DNA of 64,000 nt from Primorskyibacter flagellatus (GCF_014638275.1 NZ_BMFJ01000001.1:1228338-1292337); one strand, 5' to 3'. Positions 19,209 through 27,594 are shown, counted from the stretch's first letter. Made by a program: numbers and translations. The notes: generated by a model not told the origin, from the letters alone.

Positions 19209-20617
19209 GAAGACCCCTCAAGATGAGCGTAGCGCTGCTGCCGCTGGCTCTTGCGGCCTGTGCGGATGCGGGGCTGGTCGGTCAGGCCTCAGCCCCCGGT
19301 GCTGGCTTCTCCCTGGTATCCAGCGGAACGAAACAGGCAACCGGCGCGTCAGGCGTCTGGGCGCAGTCGGCCGCCGAGGTGGCCGCGAACGCGGCGCGGG
19401 CCCGCGCGCTGGTGCACCGGAAGACCATCGGGCCCGACACGGCCGTGCAGGTGGCGCTGATGAACAACCGCGGCCTCCAGGCGGCCTATGCTGACCTGGG
19501 GCTCTCGGCGGCGGACCTCTGGGAGGTTGCAATGGGTCCGGTGCCGTCCTTCGGTGTGACGATCTCCGGGATCGGCGAGGTCGGGCTGGCCCGCTCGCTT
19601 GAGGCGGTGGTGACGGGCGCGATCCTCGATGCGGCGACCGTGAAGCCCCGCCGGGCGATTGCGCAGACGAAGTTCCAGCAGGCACAGTTCGCCGCCCTCG
19701 GGGCGACCATCGCTCTGGCGACGGAGGTCCGTCAGGCGTGGATCGACGCGGTTGCGGCCTTCGAGGCCGCCGCGCTGATCGGGCGGGCGCAGGGCACGGC
19801 GGATGCGGCATCGGAACTGGCCGCCGAACTCGGTCGCACCGGGGCGATGAACCGGGCCGATCAGGCGCGGGAGCATGTCTTCACCGCCGAGCTCGCCGCC
19901 GAACGCGCCGATGCCCGTCTGGAAGCCCAGCTGGCGAAGGAGAAACTGACCCGGCTCATGGGCCTCTGGGGGGCGGATATCGACTTCTATGTTCCGGATC
20001 GCCTGCCAGGCCTGCCCGGTCGACGGCCCGGCCGGTCGGATATCGAGAAACTGGCGCTGGAACACCGCACCGACCTCGCCATCGGGCGGCTGGAGCTGGA
20101 GGCTATCGCGCAGGAATACCGGCTGGAGGGTCAGACGCGGATGCTTTCGGACATCGAGATCACCGCAGGGGCCGAGGTCGAGCGGTCCGACACGCCCACG
20201 GGACGGGAGACGGAGACCTCTCGCGTGCTGGAAGCGAGCTTCGAGATCCCGCTCTATGACACAGGCAAGCTGACCAGCCGCCGGGGTGAACTCGCCTACA
20301 TGCGCGCGGCGAACGAACTGGCGCAGGCGGCGGTCAATGCCCGGTCCGAGGCGCGGTCGGCCCATGCCGCTGTTACCGGTAAATACAACATCGCCCGGCA
20401 CTGGCGCGACGAGGTGCTGCCGCTGCGCCGCACGATCGATGCGGAGGCGCTGAAGTCCTATAACGGCATGCTCACCTCGACGTTCGAGCTGATCACCGAC
20501 GCCCGAGAGGGGCTTGAGGCAGAGCTCAGCTATGCCGAGGCAAAGGCCGATTACTGGCACGCCGAAGCATCCATGACTGCCGCCATCTGGGGTGGCGCGA
20601 CAGGAGGTGCAGAATGA
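19205..20617 (+). CDS. TolC/OMF-family outer-membrane efflux lipoprotein
   Basis: A 470-aa outer-membrane factor of the TolC superfamily. The signal peptide ends in a lipobox (PLALAAC, Cys19). The body has the two-fold repeated helical pattern of these channels, including NNRGLQAAYADLGLSAADLW near the front and AQAAVNARSEARSAHAAVTG in the second repeat. TolC lipoproteins in copper clusters form the outer channel of CusCBA-type pumps or act alone in CopB-like roles; here no inner-membrane pump or adaptor gene accompanies it, so it may pair with a chromosomal pump. Starts at ATG 19205, overlapping the lipoprotein gene; the end overlaps the multicopper oxidase gene by 4 bases. Confidence 0.85.
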   Translation: MRRPLKMSVALLPLALAACADAGLVGQASAPGAGFSLVSSGTKQATGASGVWAQSAAEVAANAARARALVHRKTIGPDTAVQVALMNNRGLQAAYADLGLSAADLWEVAMGPVPSFGVTISGIGEVGLARSLEAVVTGAILDAATVKPRRAIAQTKFQQAQFAALGATIALATEVRQAWIDAVAAFEAAALIGRAQGTADAASELAAELGRTGAMNRADQAREHVFTAELAAERADARLEAQLAKEKLTRLMGLWGADIDFYVPDRLPGLPGRRPGRSDIEKLALEHRTDLAIGRLELEAIAQEYRLEGQTRMLSDIEITAGAEVERSDTPTGRETETSRVLEASFEIPLYDTGKLTSRRGELAYMRAANELAQAAVNARSEARSAHAAVTGKYNIARHWRDEVLPLRRTIDAEALKSYNGMLTSTFELITDAREGLEAELSYAEAKADYWHAEASMTAAIWGGATGGAE

Positions 20618-21966
20618 ACCGCAGACAACTTCTTGCCGGCGGGGCCGGCCTCGCCATGGCCTCGGCCGCACAGGCGCAGACCCGGTTCCGGGACCTTCCC
20701 GAAGCGGCGAGCTATGACAGCCCGAACACGCAGGTCCCGCCGCGCCCGTCCAACGGCCCGGACTACAACCCGGTCGTCACGCTGAACGGCTGGTCCCTGC
20801 CCTGGCGCATGAACAGCAATGTGAAGGAGTTCCATCTGGTCGCCGAGCCGGTCGAACGGATCATGGCCAATGGCATGATGGCCCGTCTCTGGGGCTACAA
20901 TGGCCAGTCCACCGGCCCCACGATCGAGGCGGTCGAGGGCGAGCGGGTGCGGATCTATGTCACCAACCGCCTGCCCGAGCATACCTCGGTCCACTGGCAC
21001 GGGCTGATCCTGCCCTCGGGCATGGACGGCGTGGGCGGGCTGAGCCACCCCGCGATCCCGCCCGGCAAGACCTTCGTCTATGAGTTCGACCTGACCAAGT
21101 CCGGCACCTTCATGTATCACCCGCATGCGGACGAGATGGTGCAGATGGCCATGGGCATGATGGGACTTTTCATCGTGCATCCGCGTGATCCGGCCTTCAT
21201 GCCGGTCGACCGGGACTTCGCATTCCTGCTGGCCGCCTACGACATCGATCCGGGCACCTACATCCCGCGCGTGGCCGAGATGACCAACTTCAACATGTGG
21301 ACCTGGAACAGCCGGATTTTCCCGGACATTGATCCACTGGTCGTGAACAAGGGCGACCGCGTCAGGGTGCGCTGCGGCAACCTGACGATGACGAACCACC
21401 CGATCCACATGCACGGATACGACTTCGAAGTCACCTGCACCGACGGCGGCTGGGTGCCGGAGTCGGCCCGCTGGCCCGAGGTCAGCATCGACATCCCCGT
21501 GGGCGCCATGCGCGCCTACGAGTTCGACGCCGTGCACGAAGGCGACTGGGCCATCCACTGCCACAAGTCGCACCACACGATGAACGCCATGGGCCACGAC
21601 CTGCCCACCTTCATCGGGGTCGACAAACGCAAGCTGACCGGCATGATCCGGAAGGAAACGCGCGGCTACATGCCCATGGGCACCGCCGGGATGGCCGACA
21701 TGGGCGAGATGTCGATGGAGCTGCCCGAGAACACAGTGCCGATGATGACCGGCTGGGGGCCCTACGGCCCGTTGGAGATGGGCGGCATGTTCTCTGTCGT
21801 GAAAGTGCGCGAAGGTATCGCGCCCGACGATTACTCCGACCCCGGCTGGTATGAGAACCCGCCCGGCACCGAAGCCTGGGAATGGACCGGCGAGCTTCCC
21901 GAAGAGGCCCGCAACACCAGTCCCGACACCATCATCCCGCCCCGCGATCATGTGCGTCGCGGCTGA
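20614..21966 (+). CDS. multicopper oxidase (periplasmic, copper tolerance)
   Basis: A 450-aa multicopper oxidase with a Tat-type leader (NRRQLLAGGAGLAMASAAQA). All four copper-ligand motifs are present: HWHG (127), HPHAD (169), HPIHMHG (262) and HCHKSHH (315). The segment between the last two is close in sequence, and the fourth motif is an unusual HCHKSHHTMNAMGHD. The C-terminal region is Met-rich (MPMGTAGMADMGEMSMELPE), as in copper-tolerance oxidases that detoxify Cu(I) in the periplasm. The fold is a three-domain oxidase but the C-terminal cupredoxin order is atypical, because about 120 residues follow the last ligand motif. It is in the operon with TolC and CusF. Confidence 0.88.
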   Translation: MNRRQLLAGGAGLAMASAAQAQTRFRDLPEAASYDSPNTQVPPRPSNGPDYNPVVTLNGWSLPWRMNSNVKEFHLVAEPVERIMANGMMARLWGYNGQSTGPTIEAVEGERVRIYVTNRLPEHTSVHWHGLILPSGMDGVGGLSHPAIPPGKTFVYEFDLTKSGTFMYHPHADEMVQMAMGMMGLFIVHPRDPAFMPVDRDFAFLLAAYDIDPGTYIPRVAEMTNFNMWTWNSRIFPDIDPLVVNKGDRVRVRCGNLTMTNHPIHMHGYDFEVTCTDGGWVPESARWPEVSIDIPVGAMRAYEFDAVHEGDWAIHCHKSHHTMNAMGHDLPTFIGVDKRKLTGMIRKETRGYMPMGTAGMADMGEMSMELPENTVPMMTGWGPYGPLEMGGMFSVVKVREGIAPDDYSDPGWYENPPGTEAWEWTGELPEEARNTSPDTIIPPRDHVRRG

Positions 21967-22026
21967 TTTCCCCCGGCGCCCGGCCTGCCCGGGCGCAACC
22001 CCTCCCGTCTTGAAAGGACACCCACG

Positions 22027-22332
22027 ATGAAAACCCTGATGACCCTCGCCTTCGCCCTCTTTGCAACCACGGTTGTCGCGGAAGGCTCCCACTCCGGCGA
22101 TCACGGCGATGCGGGCATGAGCATGGGAACGATCACCAAAGTCGATACCCAGTGGAATCGCCTGACGATTGATCACGGCCCCCTCGACAATCTCGACATG
22201 GAGGCGATGACGATGGTTTTCGAAGTCGCCGATCCCGAAATGCTGGAAGGCCTTTCCGAAGGTCAGGAAGTTGCATTCACAGCCGACCGCGTGAAGGGCA
22301 AGCTGACCGTGACCGAGATCATGGCCGAGTAA
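22027..22332 (+). CDS. CusF-like periplasmic copper-binding protein
   Basis: A 101-aa protein with a signal peptide (MKTLMTLAFALFATTVVAEG) and a His-rich short linker (HSGDHGDAGMSM), followed by a CusF-like beta-barrel: GTITKVDTQWNRLTIDHGPL and MEAMTMVFEVADPEML. In CusF, a Met-x-Met pair with a histidine and a tryptophan binds Cu(I)/Ag(I); here MTM, nearby W and H fit that set. It probably carries periplasmic copper to an efflux component. Last gene of the plus-strand copper operon; a hairpin follows. Confidence 0.85.
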   Translation: MKTLMTLAFALFATTVVAEGSHSGDHGDAGMSMGTITKVDTQWNRLTIDHGPLDNLDMEAMTMVFEVADPEMLEGLSEGQEVAFTADRVKGKLTVTEIMAE

Positions 22333-22350
22333 CCAATCTCCAAATCTCGC

Positions 22351-22376
22351 GGCGGTGCCCCGGTTCAGGGGCGCCG
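22351..22376 (+). terminator. terminator-like hairpin after cusF-like gene
   Basis: GGCGGTGCCCC and GGGGCGCCG pair around a 6-base loop, followed by TTCCTTCGG. The T-run is weak. It stands between the end of the plus-strand copper operon and the convergent Crp/Fnr gene. Confidence 0.45.
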
Positions 22377-22422
22377 TTCCTTCGGCCTGCCGTTCAGGCT
22401 GTGAGACGCCGCGCCGGGACGG

Positions 22423-22953
22423 TCACGACCGCCGTTTGGCAAGCTCGCGATAGAGCGCGGGCGGCGAGACCCCGATCACTTCCGCGACGCTTTTCCAGTG
22501 CCCCTCTGGCGGCGGGCCGTTCAGGTCAAGCCAGGCATCCAACCTGCTGGACACCTTGCGCATGCGCAGGATCTCGATCCGCGTCCGCTGTGCCTGGACG
22601 GTATGGGCGTAGGCCTCAATCAGACCAAGCGCGATTTCGGGCCGATCCCGCAAGGTGGCGTGAAACACAGCCTTGGGCAGGATCGAAACCTCGGCCGTCT
22701 CGCGCACCACGGCATCACAATGGTAAGTGTCGGCAAAGAGCGACGCCTCGGCCAACGCCATCCCGGACCGGGCGACTGACAGCGCCAGCGCCGTCCCGTC
22801 AGCCAAGGGGCGTTCCAGCGCGACGGAACCGGATCGGACAAGATACATCGACCGGACGGGGTCCTCCCTTCGGAAGATCGCCGCCCCGGTGTCAAAGGTC
22901 GTGACGGGTGCACCGTCGAATATCGCCTGCCATTCCGACATGATGGATATCAT
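22423..22953 (-). CDS. Crp/Fnr-family transcriptional regulator (short)
   Basis: A 176-aa regulator, shorter than the usual 220-250 aa. It has the cyclic-nucleotide-binding-like beta-roll (FRREDPVRSMYLVRSGSVAL, LALSVARSGMALAEASLFAD), a dimer helix, and a compact C-terminal helix-turn-helix (SVAEVIGVSPPALYRELAKR). There is no N-terminal Fe-S cysteine cluster, so it is not an oxygen-sensing Fnr; a copper or redox cue is possible given its place between two halves of the copper cluster. ATG 22953 and ATG 22941 are both possible starts; neither has a clear ribosome-binding site. A 14-bp Fnr-box-like palindrome overlaps the start region. Confidence 0.78.
   Translation of the reverse strand: MISIMSEWQAIFDGAPVTTFDTGAAIFRREDPVRSMYLVRSGSVALERPLADGTALALSVARSGMALAEASLFADTYHCDAVVRETAEVSILPKAVFHATLRDRPEIALGLIEAYAHTVQAQRTRIEILRMRKVSSRLDAWLDLNGPPPEGHWKSVAEVIGVSPPALYRELAKRRS
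22940..22953. promoter_or_regulatory. FNR/CRP-like palindrome over the regulator start
   Basis: ATGAT-GGAT-ATCAT is a perfect 5-4-5 inverted repeat, the geometry of Fnr/Crp-family boxes (TTGAT-N4-ATCAA). It lies on the start of the Crp/Fnr gene and 54 bases before the divergent gene at 23008, a natural place for autoregulation. Confidence 0.4.
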
Positions 22954-23007
22954 ATGGGGTTTTCAGGCGATCCGATAGGTTGGTCGCAACCGTCGAAAGG
23001 AGCCATC

Positions 23008-23583
23008 ATGAGACCGAAGATTTTCGTCATTGCCGCGGCGCTGATCGGGGGATCGGCCAGCGCATTCGCCCAAACCACCCATACGCCCGGCATGGACCAC
23101 TTGGCACACATGCAGCCAGCGCGGTCCGTCCCCACCCTGGCCGAGCCGGGTCAAGGCGCCTTCGCAGCGCTGAGCGAGGTCGTGCGGGTGCTGGAAGCCG
23201 ATCCCGAAACGGACTGGACGAAGGTGGACCTTGCCGGCCTCCGGGCGCATCTGGTCGACATGGACCGGCTTGTCACCGACACGGTCGTGACGGAAACGAT
23301 GCTGCCCGATGGCATTCTGGCTGCTGCAACCGGTGACGACGCGACGATTGCCACGCTAAGGCGCATGGTGCCTACCCATGCAGCGCAACTCGCGCTGGAC
23401 GACCGCTGGCAGGTAGACGCCTCAGTAGCCGACACCGGGGCCGAACTTCGGGTCACCAGCAGCGACCCCGCCGTGGTCGCCCGCATTCAGGGGCTCGGCT
23501 TCTTCGGGCTCATGGCCAGTCAGGATCATCATCGCGCGCATCACCTGATGATGGCGCGGGGAGAGGACGCCCATGCCCATTGA
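23008..23583 (+). CDS. exported hypothetical protein of copper cluster
   Basis: A 191-aa protein with a signal peptide (RPKIFVIAAALIGGSASAFA) and a good ribosome-binding site (AAAGGAG). The start of the mature protein is rich in His/Met (HTPGMDHLAHMQ) and the end as well (MASQDHHRAHHLMMARGEDA then HAH), which suggests metal binding at both ends of a helical body. The central part has no recognised family but contains the regular DMDRLVTDTVVTETMLPDGI stretch. Transcribed divergently from the Crp/Fnr gene and probably controlled by it. Function is unknown; periplasmic copper sequestration is a reasonable guess. Confidence 0.7.
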   Translation: MRPKIFVIAAALIGGSASAFAQTTHTPGMDHLAHMQPARSVPTLAEPGQGAFAALSEVVRVLEADPETDWTKVDLAGLRAHLVDMDRLVTDTVVTETMLPDGILAAATGDDATIATLRRMVPTHAAQLALDDRWQVDASVADTGAELRVTSSDPAVVARIQGLGFFGLMASQDHHRAHHLMMARGEDAHAH

Positions 23584-23621
23584 TCCGAAGATGGACCGTC
23601 TCGCCAGGTCAAAGGGGCCGA

Positions 23622-24050
23622 TCAGTTCGTTCCATGTGTCCGCTGGCGTTGCACCTCCTGCGCCCGCTCGGGCCAGGTCGACCGGATGAAGGCGAGGATA
23701 TCCAGCACCTCGTCTTCGGTCAGGGTGTCCTCGAAGGCGGGCATGCCGCTTTTGAACCCTGTGACGCCACGGGCCTCCAGCGCGGCCTGACCGCCCTTCA
23801 GCGTGTAGTCCAACAAGAGCGGCGTATCGTGGTGCCAGGTGTGACCGGTCACATCATGCGGCGGCGCGGGCAGGACGCCGTCCTCTCCGGGCGTGCGCCA
23901 GTTGGGCTGGCCTTCCAGTTTGGCGCCATGACATGAGGCGCAGCTCTCAGCATAGAGAGCGGCACCGGCTTCAATGTCGCGATCCGTGAGGCTGTGATCG
24001 GCCTGCGCCACTGTGGCAGCGCAGGCAAACAGAACCGTGGCCAGCCTCAT
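23622..24050 (-). CDS. c-type cytochrome (class I)
   Basis: A 142-aa exported cytochrome: signal peptide (RLATVLFACAATVAQA), one haem-binding CASCH motif at about residue 37, and a distal methionine probably in GFKSGMPAFEDTLTEDEVLD. Monohaem class I fold. It overlaps the next upstream gene (a cytochrome c') by 4 bases and is the last gene of the minus-strand copper operon. Likely an electron carrier for the multicopper oxidase or another periplasmic redox step. Confidence 0.85.
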   Translation of the reverse strand: MRLATVLFACAATVAQADHSLTDRDIEAGAALYAESCASCHGAKLEGQPNWRTPGEDGVLPAPPHDVTGHTWHHDTPLLLDYTLKGGQAALEARGVTGFKSGMPAFEDTLTEDEVLDILAFIRSTWPERAQEVQRQRTHGTN

Positions 24051-24481
24051 TTCGCGCGAAAGTCCCCGTGGCAGGCACCGCAGGCTTTCCCGATCTGCTG
24101 AACCGCCGGTCCGAGGTCGGCCGAGGTTTGGACGGTTCCGACCAGCCCGCCCGAGACCTTTTCGAGATCCGTCGCACGCGCCGTGAATGTGTCGAAGTCG
24201 TCCCAGATGACCGGAAGGGCTTCGGACTTCGGATCAAGCGCCTTCTTTTCGAAAAGCGACGGGATATAGCCCGCCTCCTCTGAGATCTTGGCCAAAGCCG
24301 CGTCGATTGCCGCCGCATCAAAGGCGGCCTCACCCTTGGCCATGCTGCCGATGACCTTCATCTGATTGGCCAGTTCCGACATGCCCATCATGCGGTTCAT
24401 CACATCCGGGTCCTTCACGCCGCTATGGGCGAAGGCCGCGGTGCCGGTGGCGATCAGCGCGATGGCGATGTATTTCTTCAT
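24047..24481 (-). CDS. cytochrome c' (class II c-type cytochrome)
   Basis: A 144-aa exported protein with signal peptide (KKYIAIALIATGTAAFAHSG) and the haem motif CGACH near the C-terminus, the arrangement of cytochrome c' with a four-helix bundle (MNRMMGMSELANQMKVIG at the first helix). Members bind NO/CO or serve as redox partners. Translational overlap with the downstream cytochrome gene indicates they work together. The multicopper oxidase gene lies 24 bases upstream. Confidence 0.87.
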   Translation of the reverse strand: MKKYIAIALIATGTAAFAHSGVKDPDVMNRMMGMSELANQMKVIGSMAKGEAAFDAAAIDAALAKISEEAGYIPSLFEKKALDPKSEALPVIWDDFDTFTARATDLEKVSGGLVGTVQTSADLGPAVQQIGKACGACHGDFRAK

Positions 24482-24505
24482 GATATTTCCTTCCTGCTGA
24501 GGGGA

Positions 24506-25897
24506 TTAGCTTACATTGATCCAGGTGGTCATGCCTGAGGCCGCATGGCCAAGCATGTGGCAGTGAAATAGCCACTTGCCGGGGTTGTCGGCGACAAAGG
24601 CGATCTCCAGCGGTTCGTCCGGAGTGCTGAGGATCGTGTCGCGCATCTGGCCGAGCGTGCCGTCCTCCGCCACCTGCCGGAAGTGCATCCCGTGCAGGTG
24701 CATGGCGTGGGCAAAGGCCGTGTCGTTGGTCAGCTTGACGCGCACCGTCTCGCCCCGATCGAGGCTGGCGAAGGGCGTGTCGGTCATGCCGACCTGCCCC
24801 GACAGGGCCCAGAACTGGCCCTGCCCCGCCATCTCGCGAAACCCCATGGAGCGGCCGTTCATCATGGCCCCGGACATACGCCCCATGGCGCCGCCCTCCA
24901 TTGCCATGTCGAGCCGACGGGCGCTGTCGATCCCCGGCACCTCCATGCGTGGGTTCGGCGGCAGGGCGGCGGGCGTGTCGCGCCGGGTCGCGGATGCCGT
25001 GCCCGCGACCGGGAACCGCGCCTGCGGCCGCGACTGGTCGTCGTCGTCGAACCTGACGAGAGCCGCGGTCTCACCGTCCTCCGCCGTCACATCTACGATC
25101 AGGTCAATGCGCTGAGCGGGGGCGAGGATCAGCTCTGCCTCCACAGGCTCCGGCGCGGGCAAAGGCATGCCGTCCAGCGCGACGGTCCAGCCGTCGAGGC
25201 CCGCCAGCCGAAGCACGAAGATCCGCGCGTTGGACGCGTTGATCAGGCGCAGACGGAGGCGCTCGTTGGCCCTCACTTCGCGGGCATAATCATAGGTCCC
25301 GTTGGTGCCCAGCAGATTTCCGAACCGACCGCCGTGGCTGAGGCTCATCATGTGGCCGAAGGGCTCCATGAACTGCGCATTCTCGGGGTTCAGCAGCCAG
25401 TCGTCGAGGACCAAAACCTCGTCCCGGTCGACCTCCGGCGCGTCTGCCTCCTCGACGATCAATGCGCCTGCAAGCCCGCGCGCCACCTGTTCGAACGAGT
25501 TGGTGTGCGCGTGATACCAGTAGGTCCCGGCGTCGGGCACGGTGAAGTCGTAGTCGAAGGCTTCGCCCGGCGGCACCGCCTCCTGCGTCAGGCCGGCCAC
25601 ACCGTCCATCGCGTTGTCGATGCGGATGCCGTGCCAGTGGATCGAGGTCGGAACCGGCAACTCGTTCGCCAACCGGCGGGTCACGCGCCCGCCCTGGGGC
25701 ACGCGCAGGACCGGGCCGGGCAAGGTGCCGTCATAGCTCCAGACTTCCGTCGCCGCGTATTTCGGTGGGGCAATCTGGGCGGTGGCGGCGCGGGCTGTCA
25801 GCGTCTGCGGACCGGCTGCGCGCACCGGCAGGGCGGCCAATCCCGCCGTCCCCGCCATCGCGCCGCAGAAGGCGCGTCTTGTCATGCGAAAGCTCAT
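24506..25897 (-). CDS. multicopper oxidase (Tat-exported, CopA/CueO-like)
   Basis: A 463-aa three-domain multicopper oxidase with a twin-arginine leader (MTRRAFCGAMAGTAGLAALP). The four copper motifs are in canonical order: HWHG, WYHAHT, HAMHLHGMHF and HCHMLGHAASGM. A Met-rich insert (MEGGAMGRMSGAMMNGRSMG) lies before the third, as in CueO, where such a loop binds extra copper. Probable reaction: oxidation of Cu(I) to the less toxic Cu(II) with O2. ATG 25897 is chosen because it begins at the leader; an in-frame ATG at 25957 lies inside the upstream cytochrome gene. The stop of that gene is one base before this start, so coupling is tight. Confidence 0.92.
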   Translation of the reverse strand: MSFRMTRRAFCGAMAGTAGLAALPVRAAGPQTLTARAATAQIAPPKYAATEVWSYDGTLPGPVLRVPQGGRVTRRLANELPVPTSIHWHGIRIDNAMDGVAGLTQEAVPPGEAFDYDFTVPDAGTYWYHAHTNSFEQVARGLAGALIVEEADAPEVDRDEVLVLDDWLLNPENAQFMEPFGHMMSLSHGGRFGNLLGTNGTYDYAREVRANERLRLRLINASNARIFVLRLAGLDGWTVALDGMPLPAPEPVEAELILAPAQRIDLIVDVTAEDGETAALVRFDDDDQSRPQARFPVAGTASATRRDTPAALPPNPRMEVPGIDSARRLDMAMEGGAMGRMSGAMMNGRSMGFREMAGQGQFWALSGQVGMTDTPFASLDRGETVRVKLTNDTAFAHAMHLHGMHFRQVAEDGTLGQMRDTILSTPDEPLEIAFVADNPGKWLFHCHMLGHAASGMTTWINVS

Positions 25898-25898
25898 G

Positions 25899-26327
25899 TC
25901 ACTCGATCCCGTTGGCGCGCTGAAGTTCGCGGACGTAGGTGATGATCGCACCAACATCGGCCGGGGTCAGGCCGGACTGCGCGGGCATGTCGCCGAAGGG
26001 CCAGTGATGGGCCCGAACTCCGTTCTGCACCGCCATCACAAAGGCCATGTCGGCGTGATGGTTCGGCTCGTAAATCTTGTGGACCAGCGGCGGGCCAAAA
26101 CCCATCTTGCCGGTTGCGTTAGTCCCGTGGCAGGCCGCACAAGTGGCGTCGAAGGCCCGCTGGCCCATCATGGCATCCGCGGTCAGCGTCTCCGGCACCG
26201 TGATCGAAACGAGCGGGTCGCCTTCGGCAGGCTGTGCGCTCGGCTCCGGGGCCTCGGGCCGAGTGAGGTAGTAGGCACCGCCTGCAATGGCAACGATGGC
26301 CAGGGCGGCGGGAATGATCTTGTTCAT
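25899..26327 (-). CDS. c-type cytochrome (membrane-anchored)
   Basis: A 142-aa protein with an uncleaved-looking N-terminal anchor (NKIIPAALAIVAIAGGAYYL), a proline/acid linker, and a class I haem site CAACH at about residue 66, with distal Met in FGDMPAQSGLTPADVGAIIT. The sequence GPPLVHKIYEPNHHADMAF adds several histidines. It stands directly upstream of the multicopper oxidase, with which it is nearly fused; it may feed electrons to it or accept them. Confidence 0.87.
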   Translation of the reverse strand: MNKIIPAALAIVAIAGGAYYLTRPEAPEPSAQPAEGDPLVSITVPETLTADAMMGQRAFDATCAACHGTNATGKMGFGPPLVHKIYEPNHHADMAFVMAVQNGVRAHHWPFGDMPAQSGLTPADVGAIITYVRELQRANGIE

Positions 26328-26411
26328 GGGTCGTGATCCTGAAGGGCACGGCCGATAGGCCGAGCATCTCAAAAAACTGCGAGCCGTGTCGCAGTTGCGG
26401 CTTCAAAGCCG

Positions 26412-26744
26412 TCAGGATCGCGGAGGCGGCAGGTCCCGCGAGAGGGTAACGGATCGCGCGTCGATCGTGTCGTTCGGGCGGATGGTGCGGGTCACCACCG
26501 GATCAATCGTAAACGACAGAGAGACCGGCAGTGCATGAACTGCCGGACCACAGCCCGCCGCGTGGTGACAGTCGACGCCCGAGGTGTGCCCGCCCATGGC
26601 GTCCATGCCCGAGCAGTCGGCGCATTCGCTATCCATGGTCCCGGCACCCATCTCGACATGCGGCATGTCATGCGCTTGTGCCGCCCCGGGCACAAACGCC
26701 CAGGCGGTGACGATCAGCGCGATGATGACGAGGATATGCCGCAC
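26412..26744 (-). CDS. exported Cys/His/Met-rich protein, copper cluster
   Basis: A 110-aa protein with a signal peptide (RHILVIIALIVTAWAFVPGA then AQA). The mature part has HDMPHVEMGAGTMDSECADC and VDCHHAAGCGPAVH: many Cys, His and Met residues suitable for Cu(I). The C-terminal part has beta-strand pattern and ends SRDLPPPRS, recalling the end of the 18534 protein. First seen as a possible metal-buffering or sensing peptide. It lies in the minus-strand copper operon, between the glutaredoxin fusion and the cytochrome. Confidence 0.7.
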   Translation of the reverse strand: MRHILVIIALIVTAWAFVPGAAQAHDMPHVEMGAGTMDSECADCSGMDAMGGHTSGVDCHHAAGCGPAVHALPVSLSFTIDPVVTRTIRPNDTIDARSVTLSRDLPPPRS

Positions 26745-26822
26745 GGGACCTCCGGATAAGTGACCGGACTATGACGCGATGCGTGTTGCAAGGTCAACTG
26801 CGGCGGGCAATCACACTTCCGT

Positions 26823-27584
26823 TCATCCGGCAAAAGCCCGCACGCCCATCCAGATCCCCATGAGCATCATCATCAGGTTCTCGGTCAACGAGATGAACCC
26901 GAGCGGCACATTGGAATCCCCGCCGACGCAGGCACACTTCAGTTCGCGCTTGTCGATGTAGACCGCCTTGAACACGCTCACCGCACCGATCGTCCCAATA
27001 AACAGCGCCACCGGGGCCGAGATCCACGGCAGGATCCCCGCCGTCATCAGGACGCCGGCCAGCGCCTCGCCATAGGGATAGACCTTGCCGTAAGGCACCC
27101 ATCTTTTCGCCAGCAGGTCGTAGTTTAAGAACATGGTCGAGAACTGTTCGACATCCTGCAACTTCTGGATCGCCAGAACCGACATCGACAGTGAGATGAA
27201 CCAGACAAAGCTCTGCCATGTCACAACGGTGCCATACTGATGCCAGGCCAGACCGAGCGCCAACAGCGCGCAGACCGAGAAGATCGCGATTACAGGCCGG
27301 TAACTGGTGTCACTCTGCTCCTCCTTCGGCGGGTCGATCCCGAGGAAGATGCGCAACTCGTCGTGGCCGCCGATCCGTTCGCCGTCGATGAAGGTCTGCG
27401 GAGTCGTCTTCACATCATGCTCGCGCATGAACGCGTCGGTTTCTTCCCGAGTTTTTAGGTGGTGGTCCTCCACATCATAGCCGTGCGTTTCGAGGAGATG
27501 CTTGGACTTCAGGCCATAGGGGCAGGTGTGCTGCGGCATGACCATGCGGTAGAGGGCGGCCGTCTTTTTGGTGTCCTTGGACAT
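26823..27584 (-). CDS. glutaredoxin-MauE/DoxX-like membrane fusion protein
   Basis: A 253-aa fusion. Residues 10-85 are a monothiol-like glutaredoxin with CPYG (Cys21) and the cis-proline motif TTPQTFIDGERIGG. Residues 95-253 are a four-helix membrane domain of the MauE/DoxX type (SYRPVIAIFSVCALLALGLA, YGEALAGVLMTAGILPWISA), with a CACVGGDSN cysteine pair in a loop near the end. Such proteins carry reducing power across the membrane to periplasmic thiols. In a copper cluster it may keep Cys-rich copper proteins reduced or help mature cytochromes. It follows the DUF305 gene by 10 bases. Confidence 0.85.
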   Translation of the reverse strand: MSKDTKKTAALYRMVMPQHTCPYGLKSKHLLETHGYDVEDHHLKTREETDAFMREHDVKTTPQTFIDGERIGGHDELRIFLGIDPPKEEQSDTSYRPVIAIFSVCALLALGLAWHQYGTVVTWQSFVWFISLSMSVLAIQKLQDVEQFSTMFLNYDLLAKRWVPYGKVYPYGEALAGVLMTAGILPWISAPVALFIGTIGAVSVFKAVYIDKRELKCACVGGDSNVPLGFISLTENLMMMLMGIWMGVRAFAG

Positions 27585-27594
27585 GTCGATCTCC

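Noticed and set aside
20551-22176. A 541-codon minus-strand frame across the multicopper oxidase gene.
   Set aside because: Antisense shadow rich in His/Gly/Asp from copper-ligand codons; the plus-strand gene has all catalytic motifs.
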